From DASWJZ01 sp038211615 (GTDB taxonomy: Bacteria; Pseudomonadota; Alphaproteobacteria; Rhizobiales; Afifellaceae), in assembly GCA_038211615.1 (NCBI GenBank), contig JBBQVL010000004.1, positions 1 through 64,000 on the forward strand: 64,000 bases of DNA. Direction: 5' to 3'. The position numbers and the translations under genes were made by a program. The first letter of the stretch is position 1. Each line of letters opens with the position of its first letter. The notes below the pieces were generated by a model. The model did no database searches. It had not been told where the DNA came from and saw only the letters and a list, made by a program, of their open reading frames with translations. Of the stretch, positions 27,139 to 38,574 are shown piece after piece.

Positions 27139-29213
27139 GGCGCGACCCTCCGTGCGACGAGCGCCCCGCCGGCGCCGAGCGAGGCGCGCCATCCGCTGGC
27201 GATCCAGTGCGTGGCGAAGGCCTCCTCGACGACCGCCGGGCCGTCGATCGCGGCGCCCTCGGCGAGCGCGTCGCGATCCCACACACCCGCCTCCTGCCAG
27301 GCGCCCCTTTCGAAGACGCGGCGCGTGCCTTTCCGCGCCTTGCCGCCGCTCGGCGCCGGATCGGCCGCGTCCGGCTTTGCGAGCCTGCCGATGACGACGG
27401 CGCGAAGCGTCACGATCTCCGTCGCGTCGCCGGGATTGGCGTAGGAGAAGCGGCTCCGATGCGCCGTGTGGAAGGCGTCGACCGCTCGCTCGAGCGCCGT
27501 GATATCGAAGGCATTCGAGCTTTCCAGAGGGAGGATGAGCTCGAACGCCTGGCCGGCATAGCGCATGTCGGCGGTGAAGCGGATTTCGCGGTCCTGCGGA
27601 CGGACGCCGTCCTCGTCGAGGCGGCGTTCCGCGTCGACCCGCATCGCGTCCAGTGTCGCGGCAATTGCCGCAAGGCTCGCGGCTTCCGCCCGCACGAGAC
27701 AGGAGCGCGCAAGATCGTGCGCCAGGTCGGAATGGAGAATCCCGTACGCGGAAAGCGTTCCGGGATCGCGTGGAAAGACCACCTCCTCGATGCCGAGTTC
27801 CGCCGCGACATCGGTCGCGTGCAACCCTCCCGCACCGCCGAAGGAGAGGAGCGTGAAATCGCGTGGATCGAGACCTTTCTCGAACAGCGACAGGCGCACC
27901 GCCGCGCCGAGGCTGGCGTTGGCGATCGCGATGATGCCCTCGGCGGCCTGCTCGATGGCGAGGCCGAGCGGCGCGCCGACGCGCGTCCCGATCGCGTCGG
28001 CGGTGGCGCGCATGTCGAGCGCCATCCGCCCGCCGAGAAAATAGCCAGGGTCGAGCCGGCCGAGCGCGAGGTTGGCGTCCGTGACCGTCGGCTCCGTTCC
28101 GCCACGTCCGTAGGCGACGGGCCCGGGCGAAGCGCCGGCGCTCTCCGGACCTACGCGCAGGCTTCCGCCGTGGCCCACCCTGGCGATCGAACCTCCCCCC
28201 GCGCCGATCGTGCGCATCTCGACCATAGGGAGCCGCACCGGCAAGCCGTCGATCTCGCCCTGGCTGATCACGCCGATCCGCCCCTCCTGGATCACCGATA
28301 CGTCGAAACTCGTGCCGCCCATGTCGACGGCGACGAGGTTCGGCCGGCCGAGAATGTGCGACAGCCGTCCGGCCGCGAGCACGCCGCCGGACGGACCGGA
28401 GAGGAGCAGCCGCGCCGGCTGGTCGGCGGCGGTTGCGATGCTGCAGACGCCGCCGTTCGACTGCACCAGCAGCACCTGCGGGTGGAAGCCGTCCTGTCCG
28501 AGCAGGCTCTCGAGCCGAGCGAGATAGGATTTCACCACCGGCACGAGGACGGCGTTCAGCACCGTCGTCGAGGTGCGCTCGAACTCCCGGACTTCCGGGC
28601 TTAGTTCGGAGGAGAGCGTCAGCGGCAGGTCAGGGCGAGCCGCCGCGATCAGGTCGGCAAGGCGGCGCTCATGCGCGGCGTTGACGTAGGCGTTGATGAG
28701 GCAGATCGCGACACATTCGGCGCCGGCCGCGTCGAGCCGCTGCAGGAGGGCGGGAATGGCCATCTCGTCGAGGACAGTCTCGACCGTCCCGCCGCTGCGC
28801 ATGCGTTCGCGCACGCCGAAGCGGCGGTCGCGCGGGATCAGCGTCGGGAACGGGTCCGGCGCGAGCGCGTAGATGTCCCGCCGCACATGCCGGTTGATCT
28901 CGAGCACGTCCTCGAAGCCTTCGGTGGTGATCAGCGCGCCCCTTGCGAGCTTCCTCTCCAACACGGCGTTCGTGGCAACCGTCGTCCCGTGCAGCAGCAG
29001 GCCTACGTCGGCGAGCGAAAAACGGAAGCGCTGTGCCGCCTCGCGCACGCCGGTCATCAGTCCAGTCGACGGGTCGGCCGGCGTGGTCGAGGTCTTCCAC
29101 GAATGAACCGCGCCGCTTCGCGCGTCGAAGATCTGCAGGTCGGTGAAGGTGCCGCCGATATCGACGGCGATGCGGACGGGCTTGCTGCTGCTGGCGTTCA
29201 CGCGTGGATCCAA
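27135..29213 (-). CDS. hyuA: Hydantoinase A/oxoprolinase family protein, first copy
   Basis: 692 residues. The ATP-binding motifs of the hydantoinase A fold are DIGGTFTD at 18-24 and DMGGTSFDVSV in the middle. Next come MRTIGAGGGSIARV, ASPGPVAYGRGG and TLLSFGGAGGLHATDVAAEL. The TSFD motif separates it from the other two HyuA copies in this window, which read TTAK, so it belongs to a different subfamily. The frame starts at TTG 29213; GTG 29201 is an alternative with a GGAT 8 bases upstream. Translationally coupled to hyuB. Expected activity is ATP-dependent hydrolysis of a cyclic amide together with HyuB. Confidence 0.93.
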   Translation of the reverse strand: MDPRVNASSSKPVRIAVDIGGTFTDLQIFDARSGAVHSWKTSTTPADPSTGLMTGVREAAQRFRFSLADVGLLLHGTTVATNAVLERKLARGALITTEGFEDVLEINRHVRRDIYALAPDPFPTLIPRDRRFGVRERMRSGGTVETVLDEMAIPALLQRLDAAGAECVAICLINAYVNAAHERRLADLIAAARPDLPLTLSSELSPEVREFERTSTTVLNAVLVPVVKSYLARLESLLGQDGFHPQVLLVQSNGGVCSIATAADQPARLLLSGPSGGVLAAGRLSHILGRPNLVAVDMGGTSFDVSVIQEGRIGVISQGEIDGLPVRLPMVEMRTIGAGGGSIARVGHGGSLRVGPESAGASPGPVAYGRGGTEPTVTDANLALGRLDPGYFLGGRMALDMRATADAIGTRVGAPLGLAIEQAAEGIIAIANASLGAAVRLSLFEKGLDPRDFTLLSFGGAGGLHATDVAAELGIEEVVFPRDPGTLSAYGILHSDLAHDLARSCLVRAEAASLAAIAATLDAMRVDAERRLDEDGVRPQDREIRFTADMRYAGQAFELILPLESSNAFDITALERAVDAFHTAHRSRFSYANPGDATEIVTLRAVVIGRLAKPDAADPAPSGGKARKGTRRVFERGAWQEAGVWDRDALAEGAAIDGPAVVEEAFATHWIASGWRASLGAGGALVARRVAP

Positions 29214-29440
29214 ATCCGGTCGGCGCTTTCGCGCATTGGAAAGGCGATAGGCCGATCAGCATCGGGCGTCAGAGAAGATTCCGGCGCGGCGATCGAATGC
29301 GCGCCGACCTCGCTCCTCAATGCCCAGCCCGCGCTGATGAAGAACCAGGGCTGCAAAGTCCATGCCACGTGTCGCAGGACACATCGTGCGTCGTAGCGCG
29401 CGCGGCGGGCCTGCCGGCTCGTTCGCGCGGGTTTTTCCAG
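29214..29440. other. Intergenic region, 227 bases, hyuA promoter and RND 3' flank
   Basis: No convincing open frame lies here on either strand. The stretch must hold the promoter of the minus-strand hyuA-hyuB operon and the 3' flank of the RND permease gene. A small hairpin GTGTC-GCAG-GACAC is present, but there is no clear terminator with a T run in the minus-strand direction. I see no repeat or RNA gene. Confidence 0.5.
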
Positions 29441-32680
<3,240 letters not shown>

Positions 32681-32690
32681 CGGACGGGCA

Positions 32691-33719
32691 TCAAGGAAGG
32701 AGGACCCGGTCGCCCTCGTGCACACCGGTCAGGATTTCGACCTGCGCGCCGCTCTGATCGCCGGCAAAGGTCTCGCCAATCACCACGGGCACGTCCACCG
32801 CTCCGGCGTCGGTCACGATCTGCACGGTGTCGACGCCATGGCGCGTCGTAATTGCAGCGATCGGCAGCGCGATCACGGACCTGCGCCCGACCGGTATCCA
32901 GACCAGCGTCCGCTGGCCGACGAAATAGGTGCCGAGACCCGCGACCTCGACATCGGCCTCGACCCGGCCATCGCGGATTTCCGGATAGATTTTCGCGAGC
33001 CGACCCGGGTGCGTCGTCAGCGCCGCGGCGCCGCCTTCGCCCGGCGAAGCCACCCGTTCGCCGACGGTGACCGCGTCGCCCTCTACGATATCGGCCGCGT
33101 GGCGTTCGGGCAGCGACAATCGGAGAAACGTTCCGCCGCCGGCGATTTGCGCCACCTCCTCGCCTGCGAGAATCACCGAACCCGGCGTTACCGGGACCTG
33201 CAATACGCGCCCCGTGGTGGGCGCCAGCACCTCGCCCTCGTGCGCCTGCTGCTCGACGACGGCGCGGTTCGCGGCGGCGGCCGCAAGCTGGTTTGTGAAG
33301 ACTTCGACCTGGGTGCGCGCCGCGTCGACGCGGCTCTGCGGTGCGGTGCCACTGACTTGCAGCTGCACCGCGCGCTGCAGGTCGGTCGTTGCGTTGTCGA
33401 GCTGCGACTGGATCGCGTTCACCGCGGCTTCCGCTGCATCCCGTTGAAGCGCGAGCTTCTCATCGGTCACGACCGCGATCACGTCGCCCGCCTTCACCTC
33501 GCTCCCCTCGGAAACGGCAATCGACTGGATAGTACCGCCGATGCGGGCGCGCGCCGGCACGACGTTGCGGCTCTCGATCAGACCGAAGACAGCCTTGGTC
33601 TCGACCATCGTCGTGCTCTCGGCGACCATTTCGGCCGAAAATGCCGCCGGCGATCCGAGCGCAAATGCAGAGATGACCAATGCCCGCCACGCAACGATGC
33701 TCATTTGCCGAACCGCCAT
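32691..33719 (-). CDS. RND efflux periplasmic adaptor subunit
   Basis: 342 residues from ATG 33719; the frame extends to 33764 but that overlaps the DUF2892 gene. A signal peptide is seen (core ALVISAFALGSPAAFSA). Next are the lipoyl/barrel-sandwich half IGGTIQSIAVSEGSEVKAGD, the alpha-helical hairpin (about 75-135), and the second lipoyl half APTTGRVLQVPVTPGSVILA. A beta-barrel and membrane-proximal domain end in VLTGVHEGDRV-type sequence (EILTGVHEGDRVLLP). The protein would link the RND pump to an outer-membrane channel. Confidence 0.92.
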   Translation of the reverse strand: MAVRQMSIVAWRALVISAFALGSPAAFSAEMVAESTTMVETKAVFGLIESRNVVPARARIGGTIQSIAVSEGSEVKAGDVIAVVTDEKLALQRDAAEAAVNAIQSQLDNATTDLQRAVQLQVSGTAPQSRVDAARTQVEVFTNQLAAAAANRAVVEQQAHEGEVLAPTTGRVLQVPVTPGSVILAGEEVAQIAGGGTFLRLSLPERHAADIVEGDAVTVGERVASPGEGGAAALTTHPGRLAKIYPEIRDGRVEADVEVAGLGTYFVGQRTLVWIPVGRRSVIALPIAAITTRHGVDTVQIVTDAGAVDVPVVIGETFAGDQSGAQVEILTGVHEGDRVLLP

Positions 33720-33735
33720 GCACGCCTGCCTCGTC

Positions 33736-33939
33736 TCAGCGGAACGCCATGCCTGGCTTTGCACCGAGCTTCTTGAAGACGAGAGCTGCCGGGCAGAAGG
33801 CGGTGAAGGAGGACTGGATCAGGTTCGCGCCGACGAACACCGTCAGCCAGTACCAATAGGGAGAGACGAAATAGCCAAGCGCCGCGGAGAGCAGCACCAT
33901 GAACCCGGCAAACCTCAGCACTGCGCTGTCGATCGTCAT
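33736..33939 (-). CDS. DUF2892 small membrane protein, YgaP-tail-like
   Basis: 67 residues with two hydrophobic helices (LRFAGFMVLLSAALGYF and YWYWLTVFVGANLIQSSFTAF). The sequence MTIDSAVLRFAGF ... FCPAALVFKKLG is the DUF2892 family, which also forms the membrane tail of the rhodanese YgaP. A strong ribosome site (AAGGAG) precedes ATG 33939. The gene lies 30 bases after the SQR stop, and DUF2892 proteins are recurrent members of BigR/SqrR-controlled persulfide operons. A role in handling sulfane sulfur at the membrane is inferred from this association. Confidence 0.88.
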   Translation of the reverse strand: MTIDSAVLRFAGFMVLLSAALGYFVSPYWYWLTVFVGANLIQSSFTAFCPAALVFKKLGAKPGMAFR

Positions 33940-33968
33940 CGCAAAACTCCTTGTTCTCGGAAGAGCCG

Positions 33969-35261
33969 CTACTCGGCGGCTTCCGTGTGGATTTCCTTCA
34001 GCTTCTTGATGCCGAGAACGTCGAGCACGAGGTTCTCGTAGAAGGTCTCGCTCTGGCCGTGGCGGATCTTGCGCAGGAAGTATTTCTCGAAGCCGATTTT
34101 CGCCGCGTGCACCCACTTGCCGGAGGCCGACCAGTTGACGTTGCGTGGCGGAATCTGCGGCTGCGCCACGAACGCGATGCCTTCGTCGCCGAAGTCGGCG
34201 AGACAGACGGCGTTCCACGTAGCGACGGCCTTCGGCTCCTCGCCTCGCAGGAGCGCGCCGACATTCGCCGCGGTCGCGGTCACCATCGATTCGATCATGA
34301 AGCCGGTCTTCGGCACGCCGACCGGCAGCGGCGTCTTGCCGACCGGCGGAATGGCCACGCACACGCCAACGCCGAAGACATTCGGGAAGGCCGGATTGCG
34401 CTGATGTTTGTCGATCGCGATGAAGCCGCGGGGATTGGTTAGTCCTTCGATGCCGAATACGGCGGGAACGCCCCTGAAAGCGGGGAGCAGCATGGAGAAG
34501 ACGAAAGGCAGCTCGTGGCCTGCTGCCTTCGAGCCGTCCTCTTTCACCTCATCGACAAACAGCGTGCCGGGATCGACCTTCGTAACTTTTGCGTTGGTGA
34601 TCCACTTGATGTGCCGCTCGCGCATGGCGCTCTCGAGCAGGCTCCGGGTGTCGCCGACGCCGTCGAGGCCGAGGTGGCCGATATAGGGCTCGGCGGTCAC
34701 GAAGGTCATCGGCACCTGGTCGCGTTTCTTCGCGCGCCTGAGCGCGGTGTCGAGAATGAATGCGAACTCGTAGGCCGGCCCGTAGCAGGAGGCTCCCTGC
34801 ACGGCCCCGATGACGACCGGCCCGGGCTTCTTCACCAGCGCGTCGAAGGCGGCCTTCGCCTGCACGGCGTGGTCGACATGGCAGATCGACTGGGTGTTCG
34901 CGTTCGGACCGAACCCCGGAATCTCGTCGAACGCGAGGTCCGGCCCGGTGGCGATGATCAGATAGTCGTAGGGTAGGGAGGAGCCGTCGTTCAGCTCGAT
35001 GCGGTTCTCATTCGGATGGACGCGCCTCGCGCCCTCCGGACGGAGTGCGATCCCCTTGCGCTTCAGCACGGGCTCGAGCGCGACCGAGGTTTCTTCCGGT
35101 TTCCGCCACCCGACGGCGACCCAGGGATTGGACGGCACGAAGGAGTAGGTGGATCCGAGGTTGACGACGGTGAGCGAGTCCGCCGGCCGCATCTTGGCTT
35201 TTATCTCATAAGCCATGATGATGCCGCCGAGACCCGCGCCGAGCACCACAATTCGCGCCAT
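33969..35261 (-). CDS. sqr: Sulfide:quinone oxidoreductase
   Basis: 430 residues from ATG 35261 (GGAGGT upstream). The FAD site GAGLGG is at 8-13. All three SQR cysteines are present at the expected places: Cys127 (TQSICHVDHA), Cys159 (QGASCYGPAYEF) and Cys354 (WNAVCLADFGDEGI), matching Cys128/160/356 of the Acidithiobacillus enzyme. Two C-terminal amphipathic stretches (AAKIGFEKYFLRKI; YENLVLDVLGIKKLKEI) fit monotopic membrane binding. The enzyme oxidises sulfide to sulfane sulfur/persulfide and passes electrons to quinone. First gene of the operon, divergent from the ArsR-type repressor, with an FNR/FixK-like box between them. Confidence 0.92.
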   Translation of the reverse strand: MARIVVLGAGLGGIIMAYEIKAKMRPADSLTVVNLGSTYSFVPSNPWVAVGWRKPEETSVALEPVLKRKGIALRPEGARRVHPNENRIELNDGSSLPYDYLIIATGPDLAFDEIPGFGPNANTQSICHVDHAVQAKAAFDALVKKPGPVVIGAVQGASCYGPAYEFAFILDTALRRAKKRDQVPMTFVTAEPYIGHLGLDGVGDTRSLLESAMRERHIKWITNAKVTKVDPGTLFVDEVKEDGSKAAGHELPFVFSMLLPAFRGVPAVFGIEGLTNPRGFIAIDKHQRNPAFPNVFGVGVCVAIPPVGKTPLPVGVPKTGFMIESMVTATAANVGALLRGEEPKAVATWNAVCLADFGDEGIAFVAQPQIPPRNVNWSASGKWVHAAKIGFEKYFLRKIRHGQSETFYENLVLDVLGIKKLKEIHTEAAE

Positions 35262-35347
35262 GCTGACCTCCGTCCCCTTCGCCTCGCCCGGCTCGCGGAG
35301 CCGGAGCGTTCGCATGCTGGACTTTCCCGCTTGCGCAGCCCGCTGCC

Positions 35348-35361
35348 TTGACCTGCGTCAA
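35348..35361. promoter_or_regulatory. FNR/FixK-type box (anaerobox) in sqr-arsR promoter
   Basis: TTGACCTGCGTCAA is a perfect 5-4-5 inverted repeat that fits the TTGA-N6-TCAA consensus of FNR/FixK/NnrR regulators in alphaproteobacteria. Its centre is about 93 bases upstream of the sqr start and 68 bases upstream of the regulator start, suitable for activating either gene. No CRP/FNR gene is in the window. Function is inferred from consensus and position. Confidence 0.6.
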
Positions 35362-35392
35362 CACCGCGGCGTATCGCGCGCCTGCACTTGCA

Positions 35393-35410
35393 TATACATT
35401 CAAACATTCT
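35393..35410. promoter_or_regulatory. AT-rich repeat upstream of BigR-like gene, possible operator
   Basis: In a GC-rich background an AT-rich stretch holds the 6-mer ACATTC twice (35396 and 35404) with 8-base spacing, preceded by TATACA that could serve as a -10 element. BigR/SqrR repressors bind AT-rich sites overlapping the promoter next to their own gene, so this is the most likely operator. It lies 13 to 30 bases before the regulator start. Confidence 0.4.
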
Positions 35411-35422
35411 AATTTCAAGATC

Positions 35423-35785
35423 ATGAATGCAAGAGAAATGATTCCCGCCTCGGCGGAAGCGGCGGACCTGATGCGGAGCCTGTCGCATCCGCAGCGGCTC
35501 CTGGTGCTTTGTGCGCTGGGGAACGATGAAAAGTCCGTCGCCCAGCTCCGCCAGGACCTTGGCGGCGTCGAGCAGGTGCCGATGTCGCAGCAGCTGATGC
35601 GGCTAAGATCGGATGGGCTGGTGACTTCGCGGCGCGAAGGGACGACTGTCTACTACCGGATCGCCAAGCCTGAGGTTGTCGACGTCGTGGAGGCTCTCCA
35701 CGCCGCCTTCTGTCGCGATCGAGGCACTCGGACGCGCAAGCCGCAATCACCCGCCGAGACGGGCCGCAGGAAGCGCCGGAGCTAG
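35423..35785 (+). CDS. ArsR family regulator, BigR/SqrR persulfide-sensor type
   Basis: 120 residues from ATG 35423; the frame is open from 35348 but those codons overlap the promoter elements. A winged helix with HPQRLLVLCALGNDEKSVAQ, MSQQLMRLRSDGLVTSRREG, TTVYYRIA and EALHAAFC matches BigR/SqrR. The two cysteines of the persulfide switch are present (Cys30 and Cys97; spacing 67 against 66 in SqrR, due to one extra residue before MSQQL). In the known proteins, sulfide-derived persulfide forms a tetrasulfide bridge between them and releases DNA. It is divergent from sqr and presumably represses it and itself. Confidence 0.9.
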   Translation: MNAREMIPASAEAADLMRSLSHPQRLLVLCALGNDEKSVAQLRQDLGGVEQVPMSQQLMRLRSDGLVTSRREGTTVYYRIAKPEVVDVVEALHAAFCRDRGTRTRKPQSPAETGRRKRRS

Positions 35786-36039
35786 GGGGAATGCCTGAGC
35801 GGCTTCGACCTCGGACCCAGGTGTGACATCGGGTGATTGAGGGCGATGACGATCCCCATCCTCCGATAAGTTTCGTCGATGCAGATATATAGCTATAATT
35901 CACTGGATTCTATTGTGCCTGCCTCTAGCCTCAACGTTCCGGGGGAAAGCATCGTGTCACAAGCCGGCGGGCGTCTGCAGCAAAGAGGACGTTTGTCCCA
36001 TGCGCCGCGCGTCGGTCCGAGGCTCAGCAGGAGGGCGAA
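35786..36039. other. Intergenic region, 254 bases, importer promoter with palindrome
   Basis: No gene is seen. The region lies between the BigR-like gene and the plus-strand sugar-type importer. It holds a marked AT-rich patch at 35881-35912 with the perfect palindrome TATAGCTATA (35888-35897), probably part of the importer promoter or its operator, about 145 bases upstream of the first start. A good ribosome site (AGGAGGG) precedes ATG 36040. No regulator gene belongs clearly to the importer. Confidence 0.45.
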
Positions 36040-37029
36040 ATGAACATCAGATGGGGACTTGGTTTTGCGGCGGCACTGTCGACGTTGTCAGGCGCAGCAC
36101 AGGCGGCCGACCTTCGCATCGGCCTAGTGCTGCCGGATCTTTCCAACGCGATCATCGCCGACATCGATGCCGGCGCCCGTGCGCGAGCGACGGAGCTCGG
36201 CAATGTCGAAGTCCTGACCAGCGCCTCCTATAGCGGCGAGGAGCAGGCGAAGGCGGTGGAGAACTACACCGTCCAGCACGTGGACGTGATCGTCTACGAC
36301 TCGATCGATGCTGCCGCGGTCGGTCCCGCGGTGAAGAAGGCGAACGCAGCGGGCATACCCACCATCTCGATCTTCTCGGCGGGCGCCGACACCAAGGACG
36401 CCTCCTTCCTTTCGCCGGACTTCACGGAGAACGGCCGGATTATCGGCCGCTGGATGGCAAAGCAGGTCGGGCCGAAGGGTATCGTCGCCCTGGTCGAGGG
36501 CAATCCCGCCGACGCGGCGGGCAACGAGCTGGTCGTCGGCTACAAGGAAGGGCTGAAGGAAAGCGGCATCGAGAACGTGGTCGCCTCGGCTCCCTCCAAC
36601 TGGGATCGGCAACTGGCGCTCTCGGTGGCGACCGACATCCTCACCGCCAATCCCAACCTGCAGGGCATCTACGGCGCCAATGACGACGTGGCGCTCGGCA
36701 CGTTCCAGGCGGTGAAGGCCGCCGGGCGCGACGGCGACATCCTCGTCGCCGGCCAGAACGGCACGTGCGAAGTGCTCGGCAGCATCCTCAAGGGCGAAGT
36801 CGACTTTACCGTCATGAACTTCGCCAGCCAGCTCGGACGTCTGAGCGTCGACCTCGCCGGCAAGCTCAAGGGCGGCGAAACCATCGAGGCGAAGATCGCC
36901 GCTCCGGTGTACGGGATCGACACCGCCACGGCAAAGGCGATCGTCGGCGGTGACGTCAGCGCCGTGCCAACCGACCTGCAGGGCGATGTTGCCGCGCGCG
37001 TGAAGGCGGCTGAAGCCGGCTGCAAATAG
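36040..37029 (+). CDS. Sugar-type ABC substrate-binding protein, RbsB-like
   Basis: 329 residues with a signal peptide (GLGFAAALSTLSGAAQAA, cleavage near 21). The Peripla_BP_4 fold is clear: IGLVLPDLSNAIIADIDAGA, VIVYDSIDAAAVGPAVKKAN, VALVEGNPADAAGNELVVGY, GIYGANDDVALGTFQAVKAA and a Cys in QNGTCEVLGSILKGEVDFTV. First gene of a canonical binding protein-ATPase-permease operon. The ligand is unknown (sugar or polyol likely). Confidence 0.94.
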   Translation: MNIRWGLGFAAALSTLSGAAQAADLRIGLVLPDLSNAIIADIDAGARARATELGNVEVLTSASYSGEEQAKAVENYTVQHVDVIVYDSIDAAAVGPAVKKANAAGIPTISIFSAGADTKDASFLSPDFTENGRIIGRWMAKQVGPKGIVALVEGNPADAAGNELVVGYKEGLKESGIENVVASAPSNWDRQLALSVATDILTANPNLQGIYGANDDVALGTFQAVKAAGRDGDILVAGQNGTCEVLGSILKGEVDFTVMNFASQLGRLSVDLAGKLKGGETIEAKIAAPVYGIDTATAKAIVGGDVSAVPTDLQGDVAARVKAAEAGCK

Positions 37030-37059
37030 CGGGCGCAGCCAACAAGGCGTTCCGGATCA

Positions 37060-38574
37060 GTGGACAAGCTCATCGAAGCGCGAAAGATCGTCAAGCGCTT
37101 CTCCGGGAACGCGGTCTTGAAGGGTGTCGATTTCGAGCTTCTCCCCGGCGAGGTTCATTCGCTCGTCGGGGAGAACGGCGCCGGCAAGAGCACGCTGGTC
37201 AATATCCTGACAGGTCTGCTCAACCCCGATGAAGGCGAGCTGCGGGTCAGGGGCAAGCCGATGCGCTTCGACTCGCCGCGCGATGCGCGCCTTGCCGGCA
37301 TTCATGTCATCCACCAGGAATTGACCTTCGCGCCCGGCCTCTCGGTCGCCACCAATATTGCGCTCGGCGCGCTGCCTCTGCGAAATTCCAGACTCGGCAG
37401 GCTGCTGGGCCTGGTGGACCGCGACGAGGTCATGCGTCGCGCCCGCCGCGCGCTGGCGAAGGCGAACACGGCAATCGATCCGGCAGCACCTGCCGGCCGG
37501 CTGAGCGTGGCCCAGGCGCAGCTCCTCGAAATCGCCCGGGCGCTCGACGGCGACTTCCAGGTCATCCTGTTCGACGAGCCGACCTCGTCGCTCGGGCCAT
37601 CGGAGCGCGACGAGCTTTTCGTCAATATCCGCAGGCTGCGCGCTTCGGGCATCGGAATCCTTTACATCTCGCACCGGCTCGACGAGATCCTGGGCCTTTC
37701 CGACCGCATCACGGTGCTGCGCGACGGTGCGATCGTCGCGAGCGGGGCGGCAAGCGAGTTCGACACCGACAGGGTCGTCCGCTCCATGACCGGCAGCGCC
37801 ATGCGCCAGGTTGCAGCAAGGAACGGCAAGCCGGGCGAGGTCGTCCTCGAGGTGAAAGGCCTGAGCAGCCCGCCGCATGTCGAGCATGCCGAATTTTCGC
37901 TGCGGCGCGGCGAGATCGTCGGCATGGCCGGCCTCGTCGGCGCGGGCCGTACCGAGGTCGCCGGATGCATCTACGGAGTGCGGCCCGTCGCTGCCGGCGA
38001 GATACGCTTCGAGGGAAGGACCGTCGCGCCGAAGTCACCCTCGCAGGCGCTCGATCTCGGCATCGGCTACGCCACCGAGGACCGCAAGGGCGCCGGCATC
38101 TTCCACATGCTGAACGTGGAGACGAACATCTCGACCGGTGCGCTCGCCCGCCCGAACGTGGCACGGCGGTTCACCTACGGGACCTCATGGCTGAAGTGGG
38201 GGCGCCTGCGTGCGCTCGCCGCGGGTCTGGTGAAGGAGCTGAATGTCAGGCCGCCGAATCCGAAGGCGATTGCCGGAACGCTGAGCGGCGGAAACCAGCA
38301 GAAGGTGATGTTCGCGCGCCTCATCGCCGGCGACCTGCGCGTGCTCATGCTTGACGAGCCGACGCGCGGCGTCGACGTTGGCGCGAAGGCGCAGATCTGG
38401 CAGCTCATCCGCCGGCTCGCCGACGACGGAATGGGTATCCTCGCGATATCGTCCGATATTCCGGAGCTGATCGGCAATGTCGATCGGGTGCTGGTGATGC
38501 GGCGTGGCAGGATTGTTGCAGAGGTTGCCGGCGAGGACGTGAGTGAGGACCGGCTGATGCGGCACATGGTATAG
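37060..38574 (+). CDS. Sugar-type ABC importer ATPase, RbsA-like
   Basis: 504 residues, two ATPase domains. NBD1 has GENGAGKST, LSVAQAQLLEIARAL and LFDEPTSSLGPSE, with switch His in YISHRLDEI. NBD2 has the family-typical altered P-loop (GLVGAGRTEV), TLSGGNQQKVMFAR and MLDEPTRGVDVGAK. The start is GTG 37060, about 30 bases after the binding-protein stop. The stop is followed directly, with no gap, by the permease ATG. It powers import through the permease encoded next. Confidence 0.95.
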   Translation: MDKLIEARKIVKRFSGNAVLKGVDFELLPGEVHSLVGENGAGKSTLVNILTGLLNPDEGELRVRGKPMRFDSPRDARLAGIHVIHQELTFAPGLSVATNIALGALPLRNSRLGRLLGLVDRDEVMRRARRALAKANTAIDPAAPAGRLSVAQAQLLEIARALDGDFQVILFDEPTSSLGPSERDELFVNIRRLRASGIGILYISHRLDEILGLSDRITVLRDGAIVASGAASEFDTDRVVRSMTGSAMRQVAARNGKPGEVVLEVKGLSSPPHVEHAEFSLRRGEIVGMAGLVGAGRTEVAGCIYGVRPVAAGEIRFEGRTVAPKSPSQALDLGIGYATEDRKGAGIFHMLNVETNISTGALARPNVARRFTYGTSWLKWGRLRALAAGLVKELNVRPPNPKAIAGTLSGGNQQKVMFARLIAGDLRVLMLDEPTRGVDVGAKAQIWQLIRRLADDGMGILAISSDIPELIGNVDRVLVMRRGRIVAEVAGEDVSEDRLMRHMV

